Below the pieces are notes generated by a model. That model saw nothing but the letters and a program-made list of their open reading frames with translations, was not told where the DNA came from and ran no database searches. The position numbers and the translations under genes were made by a program. Shown here in pieces: positions 1 through 10,300 of a stretch of 56,205 nucleotides of DNA (positions within the stretch are counted from its first letter, which is position 1; every line of letters begins with the position of its first letter). The stretch is from the NCBI GenBank assembly GCA_937998875.1, contig CALLBO010000047.1, positions 1-56,205 on the forward strand. The letters run 5' to 3'. This stretch comes from an uncultured Granulosicoccaceae bacterium (lineage in GTDB: Bacteria > Pseudomonadota > Gammaproteobacteria > Granulosicoccales > Granulosicoccaceae).

Positions 1-268
1 GTGACTCGGTTAGCGTGATATTCATCTGTTGATCATCAAACAACTCCCATGGGTTGTTGTAGTTCGGACCAACAATGTAGGCGAGTCCCCAGTGCGCCAT
101 CGCGAATTCCGGATCAAACTCGAGCGCTTTGGCAAAGCAGACTCCGGCTTCTTCATGATTGTAGGCGAACGTCCAGTTCAGGCCTCTGTCAAACCAGCGC
201 TGGGCGTCTGCGGAACCTGTGCTCACCGGCCAACTATAACTGCCAAGATCGTAGCTGTAGTCGTTCAT
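1..268 (-). CDS. TPR-repeat protein, 5' part only
   Basis: The gene runs off the left edge of the window, so only about the first 89 residues are present. The start is the ATG at 268-266, preceded by GGAGG at good spacing (gGAGGAacaacgATG). The visible protein begins MNDYSYDLGSYSWPVS and contains a TPR-like helix pair (AYNHEEAGVCFAKALEFDPE, then FAMAHWGLAYIVGPNYNNPW). There is no signal peptide, so it is probably cytosolic. TPR proteins act as protein-interaction scaffolds and the specific role here is unknown. It is divergent from the nitrilase group. Another TPR protein lies at 28641-30017, but I cannot tell whether the two are related. Confidence 0.7.
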   Translation of the reverse strand, partial: MNDYSYDLGSYSWPVSTGSADAQRWFDRGLNWTFAYNHEEAGVCFAKALEFDPEFAMAHWGLAYIVGPNYNNPWELFDDQQMNITLTES

Positions 269-395
269 CGTTGTTCCTCCGTCCTGGTAAGATGTTCTCG
301 TAGTGAACAGTCTTGAGAGCAAGTACTATTTTGTCAATGAATCATTTGGCTAAGTTTCACCGGGGATGATGGGATGATTGTTCGGGAGGAGAACG

Positions 396-488
396 ATGCG
401 TTCCGCTGGCATTACCCCACGGTTCAATAACTTGATTGCTGATATTTCTTCGAAAGATTCACGCAGGATGCGGCATTTAGTAAGATAG
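396..488 (+). CDS. Candidate 30-codon leader ORF before the nitrilase gene
   Basis: A 30-codon ORF begins at ATG 396, six bases after a near-consensus ribosome site (GGGAGGAGAACG-ATG), and ends with TAG at 486-488. That is four bases before the ATG of the nitrilase-family gene, which itself has only gatagataa in front and no recognisable Shine-Dalgarno. The layout suggests translational coupling through a leader peptide. The peptide (MRSAGITPRFNNLIADISSK and on) is basic and matches no family I know. It is not in frame with the nitrilase, so it is not a missed N-terminus. The alternative is a chance ORF behind a chance ribosome site. Confidence 0.35.
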   Translation: MRSAGITPRFNNLIADISSKDSRRMRHLVR

Positions 489-492
489 ATAA

Positions 493-1308
493 ATGAAATC
501 GACTATTGGCTTGTTACAAACCAGCCCGCAACCCACCATGGAATCTGCACTGCATGAGATGCGTACCCTTGCGCAGGCAGCCTGTGAGTCTGGAGCGCGT
601 TTTCTGGCAACACCGGAATATTGCGGCGGTCTGGTATCTGACGGCCCTAAGTTGGTCCCACCACATGCTTTGGAAGAAGATCATGATTATCTCAACGGCG
701 TAAAAATATTTGCAGCTGAACAGGAAGTCTGGATTCTCGTTGGTTCTGTAGCGATAACAGGCCCGGAGGGCAGAATTTTTAACCGCAGCTTTCTTATTGA
801 TAGTGCCGGACGGGTGAGATCACGCTATACCAAAATTCACATGTTTGACATACAGCTGTCTGAAACGGAAGTTTATCGTGAGAGCGCATCTGTAGAAGCG
901 GGTTCGCAAGCTGTAGTGGTGGATTCGCCGATTGGCTCAATCGGCCATACAATTTGTTATGACCTTCGATTTCCCGGTTTATACAGAGATCTTGCACAAG
1001 CTGGTGCACAAATACTCGTGGTACCAGCTGCGTTTACCAAAAAAACAGGTGAGGTGCACTGGCACGTGTTGAATCGTGCGCGTGCAATTGAAAACAGTGC
1101 CTATGTGATTGCACCCTGTGCTGTAGGCAGTGTGCCGGGTGGCGGTGAGGCATACGGACACTCTTTGGTGGTTGATCCATGGGGTTCGATAGTAGCGGAT
1201 GGCGGCGCTGATACGGGCGTAGTTTTGGCCGAAATTGATCTTGCTGGTTGTGATCGGGCCAGTACACGTATTCCCTCTTTAACGCATGATCGAAAGTATT
1301 CGTTTTGA
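493..1308 (+). CDS. Carbon-nitrogen hydrolase (nitrilase superfamily)
   Basis: This 271-residue protein has the usual length and the full Glu-Lys-Cys triad of the nitrilase superfamily: E42 (ATPEYCGG), K114 (YTKIHMFD) and C155 (TICYDLRFP). The family hydrolyses amides, N-carbamoyl groups or nitriles through a cysteine thioester. The sequence style (KIHMFDI, CYDLRFPGLYR) is closest to the NIT1/omega-amidase/deaminated-glutathione-amidase branch, but the substrate cannot be told. It is cytosolic. Its TGA stop overlaps the TTG start of the P450 gene (TTGA), so the two are probably translated as a unit. Translation may depend on the short ORF at 396-488. Confidence 0.9.
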   Translation: MKSTIGLLQTSPQPTMESALHEMRTLAQAACESGARFLATPEYCGGLVSDGPKLVPPHALEEDHDYLNGVKIFAAEQEVWILVGSVAITGPEGRIFNRSFLIDSAGRVRSRYTKIHMFDIQLSETEVYRESASVEAGSQAVVVDSPIGSIGHTICYDLRFPGLYRDLAQAGAQILVVPAAFTKKTGEVHWHVLNRARAIENSAYVIAPCAVGSVPGGGEAYGHSLVVDPWGSIVADGGADTGVVLAEIDLAGCDRASTRIPSLTHDRKYSF

Positions 1309-2546
1309 GCCTGCCTTTGCACCGCCTGCCAATGCACTGGCAGAGCGCCAGACACTTCAGTCTGGATCCGAAAGATCCATTGTTTTATGAGAACCCGTAT
1401 GCAGCGTATAGAGAAATGCAAAAGCGATCGGGTCCGGTGTATTGGGAAGAATACGGCATGTGGTGCCTCACCGGGTTTGATGAGGTCAATCGTTGCTTGC
1501 GAGACAAAAGATTTGCACGGCTACCGCCATCGGGCTTTGAGCGGAAGCCCTATGCGGCGCACTTAAAAGAGTTTGCAGAAACAGAGCGGTATTCATTATT
1601 GGCGCTTGAGCCACCCGAACATACCAGGCTCCGGCGTTTGGTGAATCGTGCGTTTGTATCCCGCCAGGTTGAGTCCATGGAGGCAGAGATTGTGAACCTT
1701 GCACATGCTTGCATAGATAGTTTTGAAGGCAAAGGAGAGGCCGAGCTACTGTCACAGTATGCAACGCCGATTCCGGTTACCGTGATAGCCCGATTGCTCG
1801 GTATTCCGGAGTCATCAACTGACAACCTGCTAGCCTGGTCTCACTCCATGGTAAAAGTCTACACCATGACTCAGAGCCACAAGGATGAACTTGAGGCCAA
1901 CAATGCCAGCATCGAGTTCATGGAGTTTCTAAAAGAACAAATTGAATCTCGTCGAAGAACCCCTGATGACAAGCTACTTTCGCAGTTAATCAGTTTACAG
2001 TCAGAACGGGACGGTCCGTCAGATGCCGAGATCATATCCGTCGTCATCCTGCTGCTAAATGCAGGGCATGAGGCGACAGTTCACCAGATAGGTAATGCTG
2101 TTGCCAGCATCATTCGGCATCCGCCTGATAATCCGCAATGGTGGCAAAACAAAAAAGAAGCAGAAAAGGTTGTAGCAGAATGTCTTCGGTATGACGCACC
2201 GCTGCATCTCTTCACCCGCTACGCGCAGGAAGACGTACAACTAGGCACTGAGGTAAAGATTACTACGGGAACCGAGATTGCGCTCTTACTCGGCGCTGCC
2301 AATCACTGCCCTATGGGTTTTGACTCAGCCGATACTTTCAATGTGACCCGGGCGGATGCAAATCATGTTTCCCTGGGGGCAGGAACTCACTTCTGCATCG
2401 GGGCACCGCTTGCGAAGCTGGAACTTCGAATCGCTTTGAGTGAGTTGTTTGAGCGACTGCCGACGATTGAGCTGGCAAGCGAGCCGCGTTATCGGGACAG
2501 TTTTCATTTTCACGGACTTGAATCACTCCATGTTAAGTGGTCATAA
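1305..2546 (+). CDS. Cytochrome P450
   Basis: This is a soluble bacterial class I-type P450 of 413 residues from the TTG at 1305, or 404 from the ATG at 1332. Landmarks are the I-helix oxygen-activation motif AGHEAT, the K-helix ExxR (ECLR), and the heme-binding loop GAGTHFCIGAP with the thiolate ligand near C364. The N-terminus has no membrane anchor. P450s hydroxylate or dealkylate small organic substrates using electrons from a ferredoxin and reductase, neither of which is encoded nearby. The TTG start gives a four-base overlap with the nitrilase stop, which favours coupling, while the ATG is the more conventional codon. The neighbouring amidase and flavoprotein suggest a shared xenobiotic or secondary-metabolite substrate. 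Confidence 0.93.
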   Translation: MSLPLHRLPMHWQSARHFSLDPKDPLFYENPYAAYREMQKRSGPVYWEEYGMWCLTGFDEVNRCLRDKRFARLPPSGFERKPYAAHLKEFAETERYSLLALEPPEHTRLRRLVNRAFVSRQVESMEAEIVNLAHACIDSFEGKGEAELLSQYATPIPVTVIARLLGIPESSTDNLLAWSHSMVKVYTMTQSHKDELEANNASIEFMEFLKEQIESRRRTPDDKLLSQLISLQSERDGPSDAEIISVVILLLNAGHEATVHQIGNAVASIIRHPPDNPQWWQNKKEAEKVVAECLRYDAPLHLFTRYAQEDVQLGTEVKITTGTEIALLLGAANHCPMGFDSADTFNVTRADANHVSLGAGTHFCIGAPLAKLELRIALSELFERLPTIELASEPRYRDSFHFHGLESLHVKWS

Positions 2547-2658
2547 GCGGCACTAATTTAAATCGGGCACCAACACTACGCAAGTGATCATATACAGGGC
2601 TTTTATCCGCTTTGCCTGCCGGTTACACTGCCTTCATGCAGACTAAGTTACAAAAACG

Positions 2659-3912
2659 ATGGTAGAAAAAACAGAGACGCTAGTGGTGGGTGCAGGTCAG
2701 GCAGGGCTTGCCGCTAGCGAACACCTGAGCAACAACGGTGTTGAACATATAGTGCTTGAGAAGGATCGTATTGCAGAGAAATGGCGTACCGGCAGATGGG
2801 ACTCTCTGGTAGCAAACGGGCCTGCCTGGCATGACGCGTTTCCTTCTATGGACTTTAAAACACACCCTGATGCGTTTGCCAGTAAAGATGAGGTGACTGA
2901 GTACTTTGAGGACTTTGCGAAACAAATCAAAGCTCCGGTCAGATGTGGCGTTGAAGTAACGAAAGTTAAAAAAAAGAAGGATGGCGCCGGGTTTGAAATT
3001 TTAACTTCAGATGGAAGCTTTGAGGCGAACAATATTGTTTCCGCTACCGGGCCGTTTCAGCATCCGGTAATTCCCCCGGTTATACCAGTTGATGCACCAG
3101 TTCAACAGCTGCACTCGAATAGTTATTTCAATCCCGAACAACTACCGGACGGTGCTGTGCTTGTTGTTGGGTCAGGGTCTTCCGGTTCACAGATAGCGGA
3201 TGAATTGCTACGCCAAGGCAGGGAGGTTTATCTTTCTGTCGGTCCGCATGAAAGACCACCGAGAAGTTATCGCGATCGGGACTTTGTCTGGTGGCTGGGG
3301 GTATTGGGCAAATGGGATCTGGCCACTGTAGATCCGGACACTGCACATGTAACTATCGCAGTCAGCGGTGCTTATGGTGGCAAGACTATAGACTTCCGTG
3401 AGTTTGCGGCTCGAGGTATGCAGCTTGTTGGTATGACTCAACAGTATGACAACGGAGTGCTGCATTTTGCTGATGATCTGGCGGGTAACATCACACACGG
3501 TGATAACAGCTTGTTAAATATGCTTAGAGAGGCTGATGAGTATGTGCAACGCAATGGGCTGGATCTGCCATTGGAAGAAGAGTCTAAAGTCATCATCGCG
3601 GACCCCGAGTGCGTCGTAAACCCAGTTCGCCAACTCGATCTTGAGGAATCAGGCATCAAATCAGTAATCTGGGCAACCGGTTATCGCAGTGACTTCGGCT
3701 GGTTGAAGGCCGATGTGTTTGATACAGACGGTAAGCCTGTTCATCATCGTGGTGTCACTGAAGAGCAGGGCATCTACTTTCTGGGTCTGCCGTGGTTGTC
3801 ACGGCGAGGAAGCTCCTTTATTTGGGGTGTCTGGCACGACGCTAAATACATTGCAGACCATATAGCTACTCAGCAGCGTTATAGATTTTATCAGCCCGGT
3901 AGATCCTATTGA
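2659..3912 (+). CDS. Flavin-containing monooxygenase-like oxidoreductase
   Basis: The 417-residue protein has two Rossmann dinucleotide sites: an N-terminal FAD site (VVGAGQAGLAASE, residues ~8-20) and an NADPH site in mid-sequence (VVGSGSSGSQIADELL, ~170). An ATG motif (WATGYRSDFGW) lies near residue 340. This layout is that of the CzcO/FMO-like group, which includes amine and Baeyer-Villiger monooxygenases. The exact reaction cannot be told. It lies 112 bases after the P450 on the same strand and may be in the same operon or have its own promoter. No signal peptide is present. Confidence 0.88.
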   Translation: MVEKTETLVVGAGQAGLAASEHLSNNGVEHIVLEKDRIAEKWRTGRWDSLVANGPAWHDAFPSMDFKTHPDAFASKDEVTEYFEDFAKQIKAPVRCGVEVTKVKKKKDGAGFEILTSDGSFEANNIVSATGPFQHPVIPPVIPVDAPVQQLHSNSYFNPEQLPDGAVLVVGSGSSGSQIADELLRQGREVYLSVGPHERPPRSYRDRDFVWWLGVLGKWDLATVDPDTAHVTIAVSGAYGGKTIDFREFAARGMQLVGMTQQYDNGVLHFADDLAGNITHGDNSLLNMLREADEYVQRNGLDLPLEEESKVIIADPECVVNPVRQLDLEESGIKSVIWATGYRSDFGWLKADVFDTDGKPVHHRGVTEEQGIYFLGLPWLSRRGSSFIWGVWHDAKYIADHIATQQRYRFYQPGRSY

Positions 3913-4002
3913 TACTCTTTGATACAGCTTGCCTTCCCGGTGCCATGACGATTGTAGATCGTTGCTTTGATATTTTTTTGGGAACCTGAAGATTCGTGAA
4001 GT

Positions 4003-5220
4003 CTAGCTTTGAAGTCTGGCCACTGCTGTCGCTATTTTCGCGAGTCCAAGCTTCAGGTTTTCATCAGAGTTGGCTGTAGAGAGCCTGATATATGGCGACA
4101 TATCATAAGCACTTCCAGGCACACTGGCTACTCCTGCATCATTTAGCAGATAGGCCGCGAGATCTGTGTCTGTTTCGATGACTTTTCCCGCTTCTGTCTT
4201 ACTGCCAATTAAGTCACCGCAATCAATATAGGCATAAAAGGCGCCGCCTGGCTTTCTTAAATTTAGCCCTTCAATTTTTTTGATTTCAGCTACGACAAGA
4301 TCTCGTCGTCTTTCGAAGGCCTCGCGAAACTGCGTGACAGTTTTCTGTGATCCGGTGAGTGCTTCAGTTGCGGCTGCCTGTGCGATTGAACACGGCGCGG
4401 ATGACACTTGAGCCTGTACTTTAATCATTACGTCTATTAACTCTTGCGGGCCGCCGCAGTAACCTATCCGCCAGCCTGTCATAGCGTAGGCTTTGGACAC
4501 ACCATTAACAGTCAGTATGCGGTCTGCAAGATGCGGCAGCGCACGTGCTGTAGAGATGAACTGTTGATTGTCAAAAATAATGTGTTCATAGATTTCATCT
4601 GACAGTAGCAAGACATTCGGGTGTTCCAGCAGCACCTGACCAAGGTCTTGCAATTGTGCTTTATTGTAAACTGCTCCGGCAGGGTTAGAAGGCAGGTTAA
4701 GCAGCACCCAACGCGTGCTATCGGTAATTGCTGCACGCAGTGTTTCCGGTGTTAGTCTGAAGCCATCCTGCTCATGGCACGGCAGGGTTATTGGAATACC
4801 ACCAACAGCCAGTACAGTGTCACGGTAGCAGCCGAAGTAGGGTGCGCATAACAAAACTTCATCACCTGGATTCAGTGTTGCCAGCATTGCACTGAATATG
4901 ACTTGCTTGGCGCCATTGGAAACAAACACCTGATCAGGTGAGTAAGTGAGGTTGTTGTCGCGATGAAACTTATCGCTTATGGCTTGTTTTAACTCAGCGG
5001 TACCCGCCATGGCTGTATACCGAGTCTGGCCTGCAAGCGCTGCCCGGTGAGCTGCTTCTATAATGTTTTCGGGTGTGTTGAAGTCTGGCTCACCAATGCC
5101 AAGATCAATAATATCTTTGCCTTCAGCTTTGAGTTTGCGTGCGGCCTGGCTGACTACAACTGAGGCAGAAGGTTTGACCTGCTGCATGCTGCGCGAAGCG
5201 AAAATTGATGCTGAAACCAC
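4003..5220 (-). CDS. Class I PLP-dependent aminotransferase (AspC-like)
   Basis: The 405-residue protein has the fold type I aminotransferase landmarks: LGIGEPDFNTP near residue 40, NLPSNPAGAVY near 175, SDEIYEHI near 207, and the PLP lysine K243 in VNGVSKAYAMTGWRIGY. The two arginines that bind the dicarboxylate (R in GWRIGY and R in SPYIRLSTA) are present, which fits an aspartate/2-oxoglutarate-type enzyme. Translation starts at GTG 5220, five bases after the stop of the epimerase gene, or possibly at ATG 5187. It is the last gene of the minus operon that begins at 11143, so it probably transaminates a product or by-product of that pathway. Confidence 0.92.
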   Translation of the reverse strand: MVSASIFASRSMQQVKPSASVVVSQAARKLKAEGKDIIDLGIGEPDFNTPENIIEAAHRAALAGQTRYTAMAGTAELKQAISDKFHRDNNLTYSPDQVFVSNGAKQVIFSAMLATLNPGDEVLLCAPYFGCYRDTVLAVGGIPITLPCHEQDGFRLTPETLRAAITDSTRWVLLNLPSNPAGAVYNKAQLQDLGQVLLEHPNVLLLSDEIYEHIIFDNQQFISTARALPHLADRILTVNGVSKAYAMTGWRIGYCGGPQELIDVMIKVQAQVSSAPCSIAQAAATEALTGSQKTVTQFREAFERRRDLVVAEIKKIEGLNLRKPGGAFYAYIDCGDLIGSKTEAGKVIETDTDLAAYLLNDAGVASVPGSAYDMSPYIRLSTANSDENLKLGLAKIATAVARLQS

Positions 5221-5225
5221 CAGGT

Positions 5226-6062
5226 TTAAGTCTTCTTTGAGTCGTCGATGATATTCATAGTAGCGATACCACTGTTACCAAGTTCAATCGCTGCAAATGG
5301 ACCGCCGTGGTACATGTGCGCCGCATCACTGGTATCTGCAGGCTCCGCTTCTGCCAATACTTCTTTGGCGAATTGTTCAGCGTTGTCTTTTGGCTTGTAG
5401 CCAAGGAAACTGGCGTTGGCATTGTCAACTGGTGCGCGGTCATTGTTTGATATGCCATAAACTACAGTAAAACGTGTTGTCGGTGTATCGATAGCACGTT
5501 CTACCATCTGAATAAGATCGTCGTAACTCAGCCAGGTACCTAGTGCACGAGTGTTATTTACCTGGGCACAGGAAAGTATTCGCATGCACACAGATTCAAG
5601 CCCGCGCTTGTCCCAGTACATACTGGCAAGATCTTCGGCAAAACACTTTGCAAGACCGTAGTAGGTGTCCGGGCGATGTGGTGCATCAGTGCCGATAAAA
5701 TCCTGCCGCTTGTGCATGCCTACTGCGTGAATAGAGCTCGCATACACGACGCGCCTTAAGCCGTGCTGATGTGCTGCCTCCCAGATGTTGTAAGCGCCAA
5801 CTATATTCGGGCCGAGGATCTTTTCAAACGGTGCTTCATCGCCGATGGCGCCAAAATGCACAACCATGTCTGCGCCTTCAAGCAAAGCATGGATTTCATC
5901 ATATTGCGCAAGATCCGCTTTTTGATAGCGTTCACCTGGATAAAGTTTACCGATATCATCGATAAGATCGGATGAAACCAGCTCATCACACATTTTTGAC
6001 ATTGTTTCTCGAAGATAAGAGCCAAGTCTGCCAGCGGCGCCGGTAAGAACGAGTTTTTTCAT
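5226..6062 (-). CDS. NAD-dependent epimerase/dehydratase, uronate-dehydrogenase-like
   Basis: This is a 278-residue extended SDR. The NAD site is TGAAGRLGSYL (residues 7-17) and the catalytic pair is Y135xxxK139 (DTYYGLAKCFAEDL), with the usual serine in YASSIHAVG. The short length and the YGLAKCFAE sequence resemble bacterial uronate dehydrogenase, which oxidises a hexuronate to an aldarolactone. Sugar epimerase activity is the alternative. It sits between the DAO and aminotransferase genes in a minus operon. A sugar-acid role does not fit obviously with the HyuAB/DAO partners, so the real substrate may be different. Confidence 0.85.
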   Translation of the reverse strand: MKKLVLTGAAGRLGSYLRETMSKMCDELVSSDLIDDIGKLYPGERYQKADLAQYDEIHALLEGADMVVHFGAIGDEAPFEKILGPNIVGAYNIWEAAHQHGLRRVVYASSIHAVGMHKRQDFIGTDAPHRPDTYYGLAKCFAEDLASMYWDKRGLESVCMRILSCAQVNNTRALGTWLSYDDLIQMVERAIDTPTTRFTVVYGISNNDRAPVDNANASFLGYKPKDNAEQFAKEVLAEAEPADTSDAAHMYHGGPFAAIELGNSGIATMNIIDDSKKT

Positions 6063-6119
6063 GGGAATCCTGTTAGACCATTCACTGCTGCGTCGCGCAC
6101 CTGAAATTTAGTGAGTGAT

Positions 6120-7343
6120 TTAAATAATGGCTTTTTCAATAATCGGGTTGTTGTTTACGATTCGTTCAAAGTTAAATGGCGTCATATCAAGACTTCGGTA
6201 CTCGCCATAAGTCAGGTACTCCGCAGTACCCCGACCCATGGCTGGAGACTGTTGCAAGCCATGACCAGAGAAGCCATTTAAGAATACGAAGTTTTCAACT
6301 TCTGTATGCGGCCCCATAATCGCGTTATGATCAAACGTGTTCATGGCGTAGTGGCCACCCCATTCGTTGGTTAATCGAATAGATTCAAATTGTGGGATGC
6401 GTGTGGCAAGAACGGGCCAGACATGGTTTTCCCACAGGGAATGGTCCATCGCGAAGTCGTCGTACTCTACTGCAGGATCCACATCTGAATGGCCGCCACA
6501 CTGATATGTGCCACCACCGTTTTCTCTCACGTGTACACCGGATGGATCAATGGTTAACGGCAGGTCCTGATCGAGTGGCTGTTCTGCCTTAAAAATCCAT
6601 GAAAACCGCTTGCGTGGTTCAACCGGTAACTCGATGCCTGCCATTGCCGCCGTGCGTGAGGCACGTGGGCCGGATGCGTTTAGTACCTGACCGCAGGAGA
6701 TGACTTCACCACTGGCGAGCGTCACGCTCTCTACGCGAGTGCCATTGGTATTCTTTTGCATAGAGACTACTTCATTTTCTATATATTCGACCCCGCGCTC
6801 GCGCGCCTGACGACGCCACCATTCAAATACTGCAGCGCCATCCCAATATCCTTCGTTAACCAGATTAATGGAACCGAGAACTATATCGTCGACGTTGTAG
6901 AACGGGTATTTCGCCTTGATTTCTTCTGGCGTCAATACCTGGGTTGCTGCACCGGCTGCAAGCTGGACCCGCTGGCTCTCACGCAGCACATCAGCAAAGG
7001 CATTGTTGTCTGCCAGATACATATAGCCGAAGGATTGCACGGCTAACTCCGGTACACGTTCATCTCCACCCATACGCTCGCGTACGTTGTTAACGAAGTC
7101 GGCTGCAAATTGTGAGATACGAACGTTGAGTTCCGTACTGAATTGTTGTCTCATGCAGGAATTAGTGTGCGAAGTTGAACAACTCTCATAGGTGGAGTCA
7201 CGCTCGACCACTAAAACAGAGCCGTTGAAGTCATCGTTGTCGGTAAGAAACCAGGCCGTGGAGGAGCCCATGATTGCCCCGCCAACTATCACCAGGTCAT
7301 AGGCGCTTCTGGTGGGCGTTGTATCAATGCCGATAGCTGCCAT
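6120..7343 (-). CDS. FAD-dependent amine oxidoreductase (DAO family, sarcosine-oxidase-like)
   Basis: The 407-residue protein starts with a DAO-type FAD site (VIVGGAIMGSSTAWFL, residues 18-33), followed by the acidic VVERDSTYESCSTSHTN stretch and the substrate-domain sequence MRQQFSTELNVRISQ seen in sarcosine/dimethylglycine-oxidase-like proteins. The C-terminal FAD segment is FVFLNGFSGHGLQQSPAMG. The family oxidises secondary or primary amines to imines. Its ATG overlaps the TAA stop of the HyuA/HyuB gene by one base (TAATG), so it is translationally coupled to it. With an N-methylhydantoinase-type partner, a sarcosine-like substrate is plausible, though this is inference. Confidence 0.9.
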   Translation of the reverse strand: MAAIGIDTTPTRSAYDLVIVGGAIMGSSTAWFLTDNDDFNGSVLVVERDSTYESCSTSHTNSCMRQQFSTELNVRISQFAADFVNNVRERMGGDERVPELAVQSFGYMYLADNNAFADVLRESQRVQLAAGAATQVLTPEEIKAKYPFYNVDDIVLGSINLVNEGYWDGAAVFEWWRRQARERGVEYIENEVVSMQKNTNGTRVESVTLASGEVISCGQVLNASGPRASRTAAMAGIELPVEPRKRFSWIFKAEQPLDQDLPLTIDPSGVHVRENGGGTYQCGGHSDVDPAVEYDDFAMDHSLWENHVWPVLATRIPQFESIRLTNEWGGHYAMNTFDHNAIMGPHTEVENFVFLNGFSGHGLQQSPAMGRGTAEYLTYGEYRSLDMTPFNFERIVNNNPIIEKAII

Positions 7344-10300
7344 TACAAATTCTCTCCGAGCTTGGTTTTCTCTAGAACGTCTGAAATTTCTGCAGCAGCC
7401 AGACCATAGTGTTCTGCGGCATGTTCGGGGGTGATATAGCCCAGGGCGATATCACGTTTGATTTTATCAGGATCACGTTTAGATGGTTTTCCGTATCCTG
7501 CACCACCGGGAAAAGCCATCACAACATGAGTGCCGTGAGGTACAAACTGTTTGCCCTTGGCGGTCATGTTTTCGCCATCACTGCGGACAATGCTGGTAGC
7601 GCCACCGGGCTTACCACCGTGGCGTCCAAGTGCTGGATGATCCACCCGATCAAACATGGCTGAAATATCAAACTCGTGCCCCTCACGAGCACCCACATCC
7701 ATGTATTGACCAAGGCCGCCCCGAAACTGACCGGCACCACCTGAGTCTGGTCGTAACTCTTTACGCCAAATGATGACAGGGCCGACTTGCTCGGTGGCTT
7801 CGACAGGCATGGTCATTACACCGGACGGGAATGCTGTTGCACTCATGCCGTCAAGTGAGGGTCTGGCTCCTGAGCCTCCTGAATTAAACGTCAGTACTTC
7901 GGAGCGCACTGCATCTTGCGGTGCGGGTTCATCGGTGCGTGGTCTGAGTGATACCTGGAAGTTACATAGGCACCCCGCGCCTTCAGCAGGGACTACGCCC
8001 GGCAGTAATTTATCCAGTGCGTTATAGACAGTGTCCGGTACCATGTGGCCGATTACGTGTCTGAGGGCCACCGGTGCCGGTGGCAAAGCGTTAACGATAG
8101 AGTTTTCAGGGGCAACAATTTCAAACGGTGCGAGTGAGGCGGCATTGTTTGGAATGTCGGGGGCAATGGCGCATTTAAGCGCATAGCATGCGTAGGCTTT
8201 GGTATAGACCAGTGGTACGTTGATGCCTTTCTTATCCAATCCGCTGGTGCCTTCCCAGTCACTGACAATACGATCCTTCTCAATAGTCAGCTTAACCTTA
8301 AGATCGATTGGATTGGAGTAGCCATCGATGCGCATCTGACCTTCAGCGACCCCGGGCTTCAAGGCGTTGATTCGTTCGAGGGTGGCCCGGCGGGAGCTGG
8401 TCAAAATAAACTCGGAAATACTGCCAAGGTCAGTCAGCCCGAACTCGGTAATCATTTCTATCAAACGACGGTGACCAATCTCGTTGCAGGTGGCAAGTGC
8501 ATAAATGTCACCGACAAGCTGATCAGGCTCACGTACGTTACCGCGTATTATTGATACCAGCGTTTCATCTACCGCGCCGGCATCGGCAAACTTCATGATC
8601 GGAATGTACAAGCCTTCTTCGTGAATGTCATTGGCATCGGCACCGAAGCCGCGACCTCCTATGTCGGTAATATGCGCGGTGCAGGCAAAAAAACCGATAA
8701 GTTTGGCATTATGAAAAGAAGGTGTAACTACCGTGATGTCATGCTTATGGCCTGTGCCTTCCCACGGATCATTAGTGATATAGACATCGCCTTCGAGCAT
8801 GTTGTCTTTACCAATGCGGCGAATAAAATGCCCCACCGCATCTGCCATAGCATTTACATGACCCGGGGTACCAGTGACTGCTTGAGCAAGAATATCACCT
8901 GCGCTGTTATAAACACCTGCTGATAAATCTCCGGCTTCACGTACTGAAGTTGAGAAAGCGGTTCTGACCAGTGCCTGGGCTTGTTCTTCAACCACCGAGA
9001 TTAATCGGTTCCACATTACCTGATGTGCCACCTGACCGACGTCTTGTGCCGCTACTTTATTTGCGGCAGAAGGTTTCTCGCGTACATCAAGTGTACCGTC
9101 TGCGTGGGAGATGACTTCGCGGTTGCCAAACACCACAACAGTTGTTTCGTTCTCTGTAATTACCGCAGGGCCTTGCACAGAGTCCCCTGAGTTTAAGTTA
9201 TCTCGCTCGACAACGGTGGCTTTGATTTTCTTGCTGACACCCGGGTCGAATAGTTCACGGGAGTTGTCACCGGTAATTTGGTTGAGTGACTCAGGTGCTG
9301 CTATTTGTTTTGCTTTTTTGATCTGCGTATAGGCGTTGACAGACCAGACAGTAACCTCGACTTCCATTGATTCGACGTTTCGGCCAAACAGATTCTCATA
9401 TTCTTTTTCAAATAAAGACAGATACGTTTCAGCATCTGGTGCTGCTGCCTGCGCCGGTGTGAGATCAACCGGTATTTCCCACCCCTGACCTGAATAACGC
9501 ATGTAGACTTTATGGTCTGCCAGAATCTTTGCATCAGCATCGCATTGACGAACAAAGCGGGTAGCTTCCTGTTCCATTTCAGAAAACAGCTTGGTCACGG
9601 TTGCAGGATCAAACTCCGACATTCGCATAAACACCGAACGATTTTCCTCAAAGCTAAACGGTGCACGTAGAAACCCTATGGCAGAACCAACGCCTGCACC
9701 GGTTGGAACCAGGCATCTGGTGACACCCAGCTTGTCGCATAATCTGGAAGCATGTAACGGTGCGGCGCCTCCAAAAGCGATCATGGTGTATTCGCTTAAA
9801 TCTTCACCGTTCTCTACTGCGTGTACGCGGGCTGCATTCGCCATGTTTTCATCGACGACTTCTGCAAGGCCCCAGGCGGCTTCTGTGTCATTCATTTGAA
9901 GTGTTGAACCGATGACAGAGTTCAGGGCTTCACTGGACTTACCTGCATAAAGAGGTATGGAGCCACCGGCAAAGTTATCGGGATCTAACTTTCCGAGTAC
10001 CAGATCCGCATCCGTGACCGCAGGCTTCCTGCCGTCGCGGCCGTAACATGCCGGGCCGGGTTCTGAGCCTGCGCTCTCCGGGCCTACCCGTATCTGGCCC
10101 ATGGCATCGACGTGGGCAAGAGAACCCCCACCTGCACCGATCTCTACCATATCGATTACCGGGATCGAGATAGGCATACCGGAACCTTTTTTAAATCGAT
10201 AGGTTCTGGCAACTTCAAACACGCGTGCTGTTTTTGGTGTTTCGTTTTTAATTAAGCAAATCTTGGCTGTTGTGCCACCCATATCAAAACTAAGGACTTT

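Noticed and set aside
3948..3962. ACGAT-TGTAG-ATCGT hairpin followed by a T run between convergent genes
   Set aside because: The stem has only five AT-rich pairs and the T run starts several bases away, so it is too weak to call a terminator.
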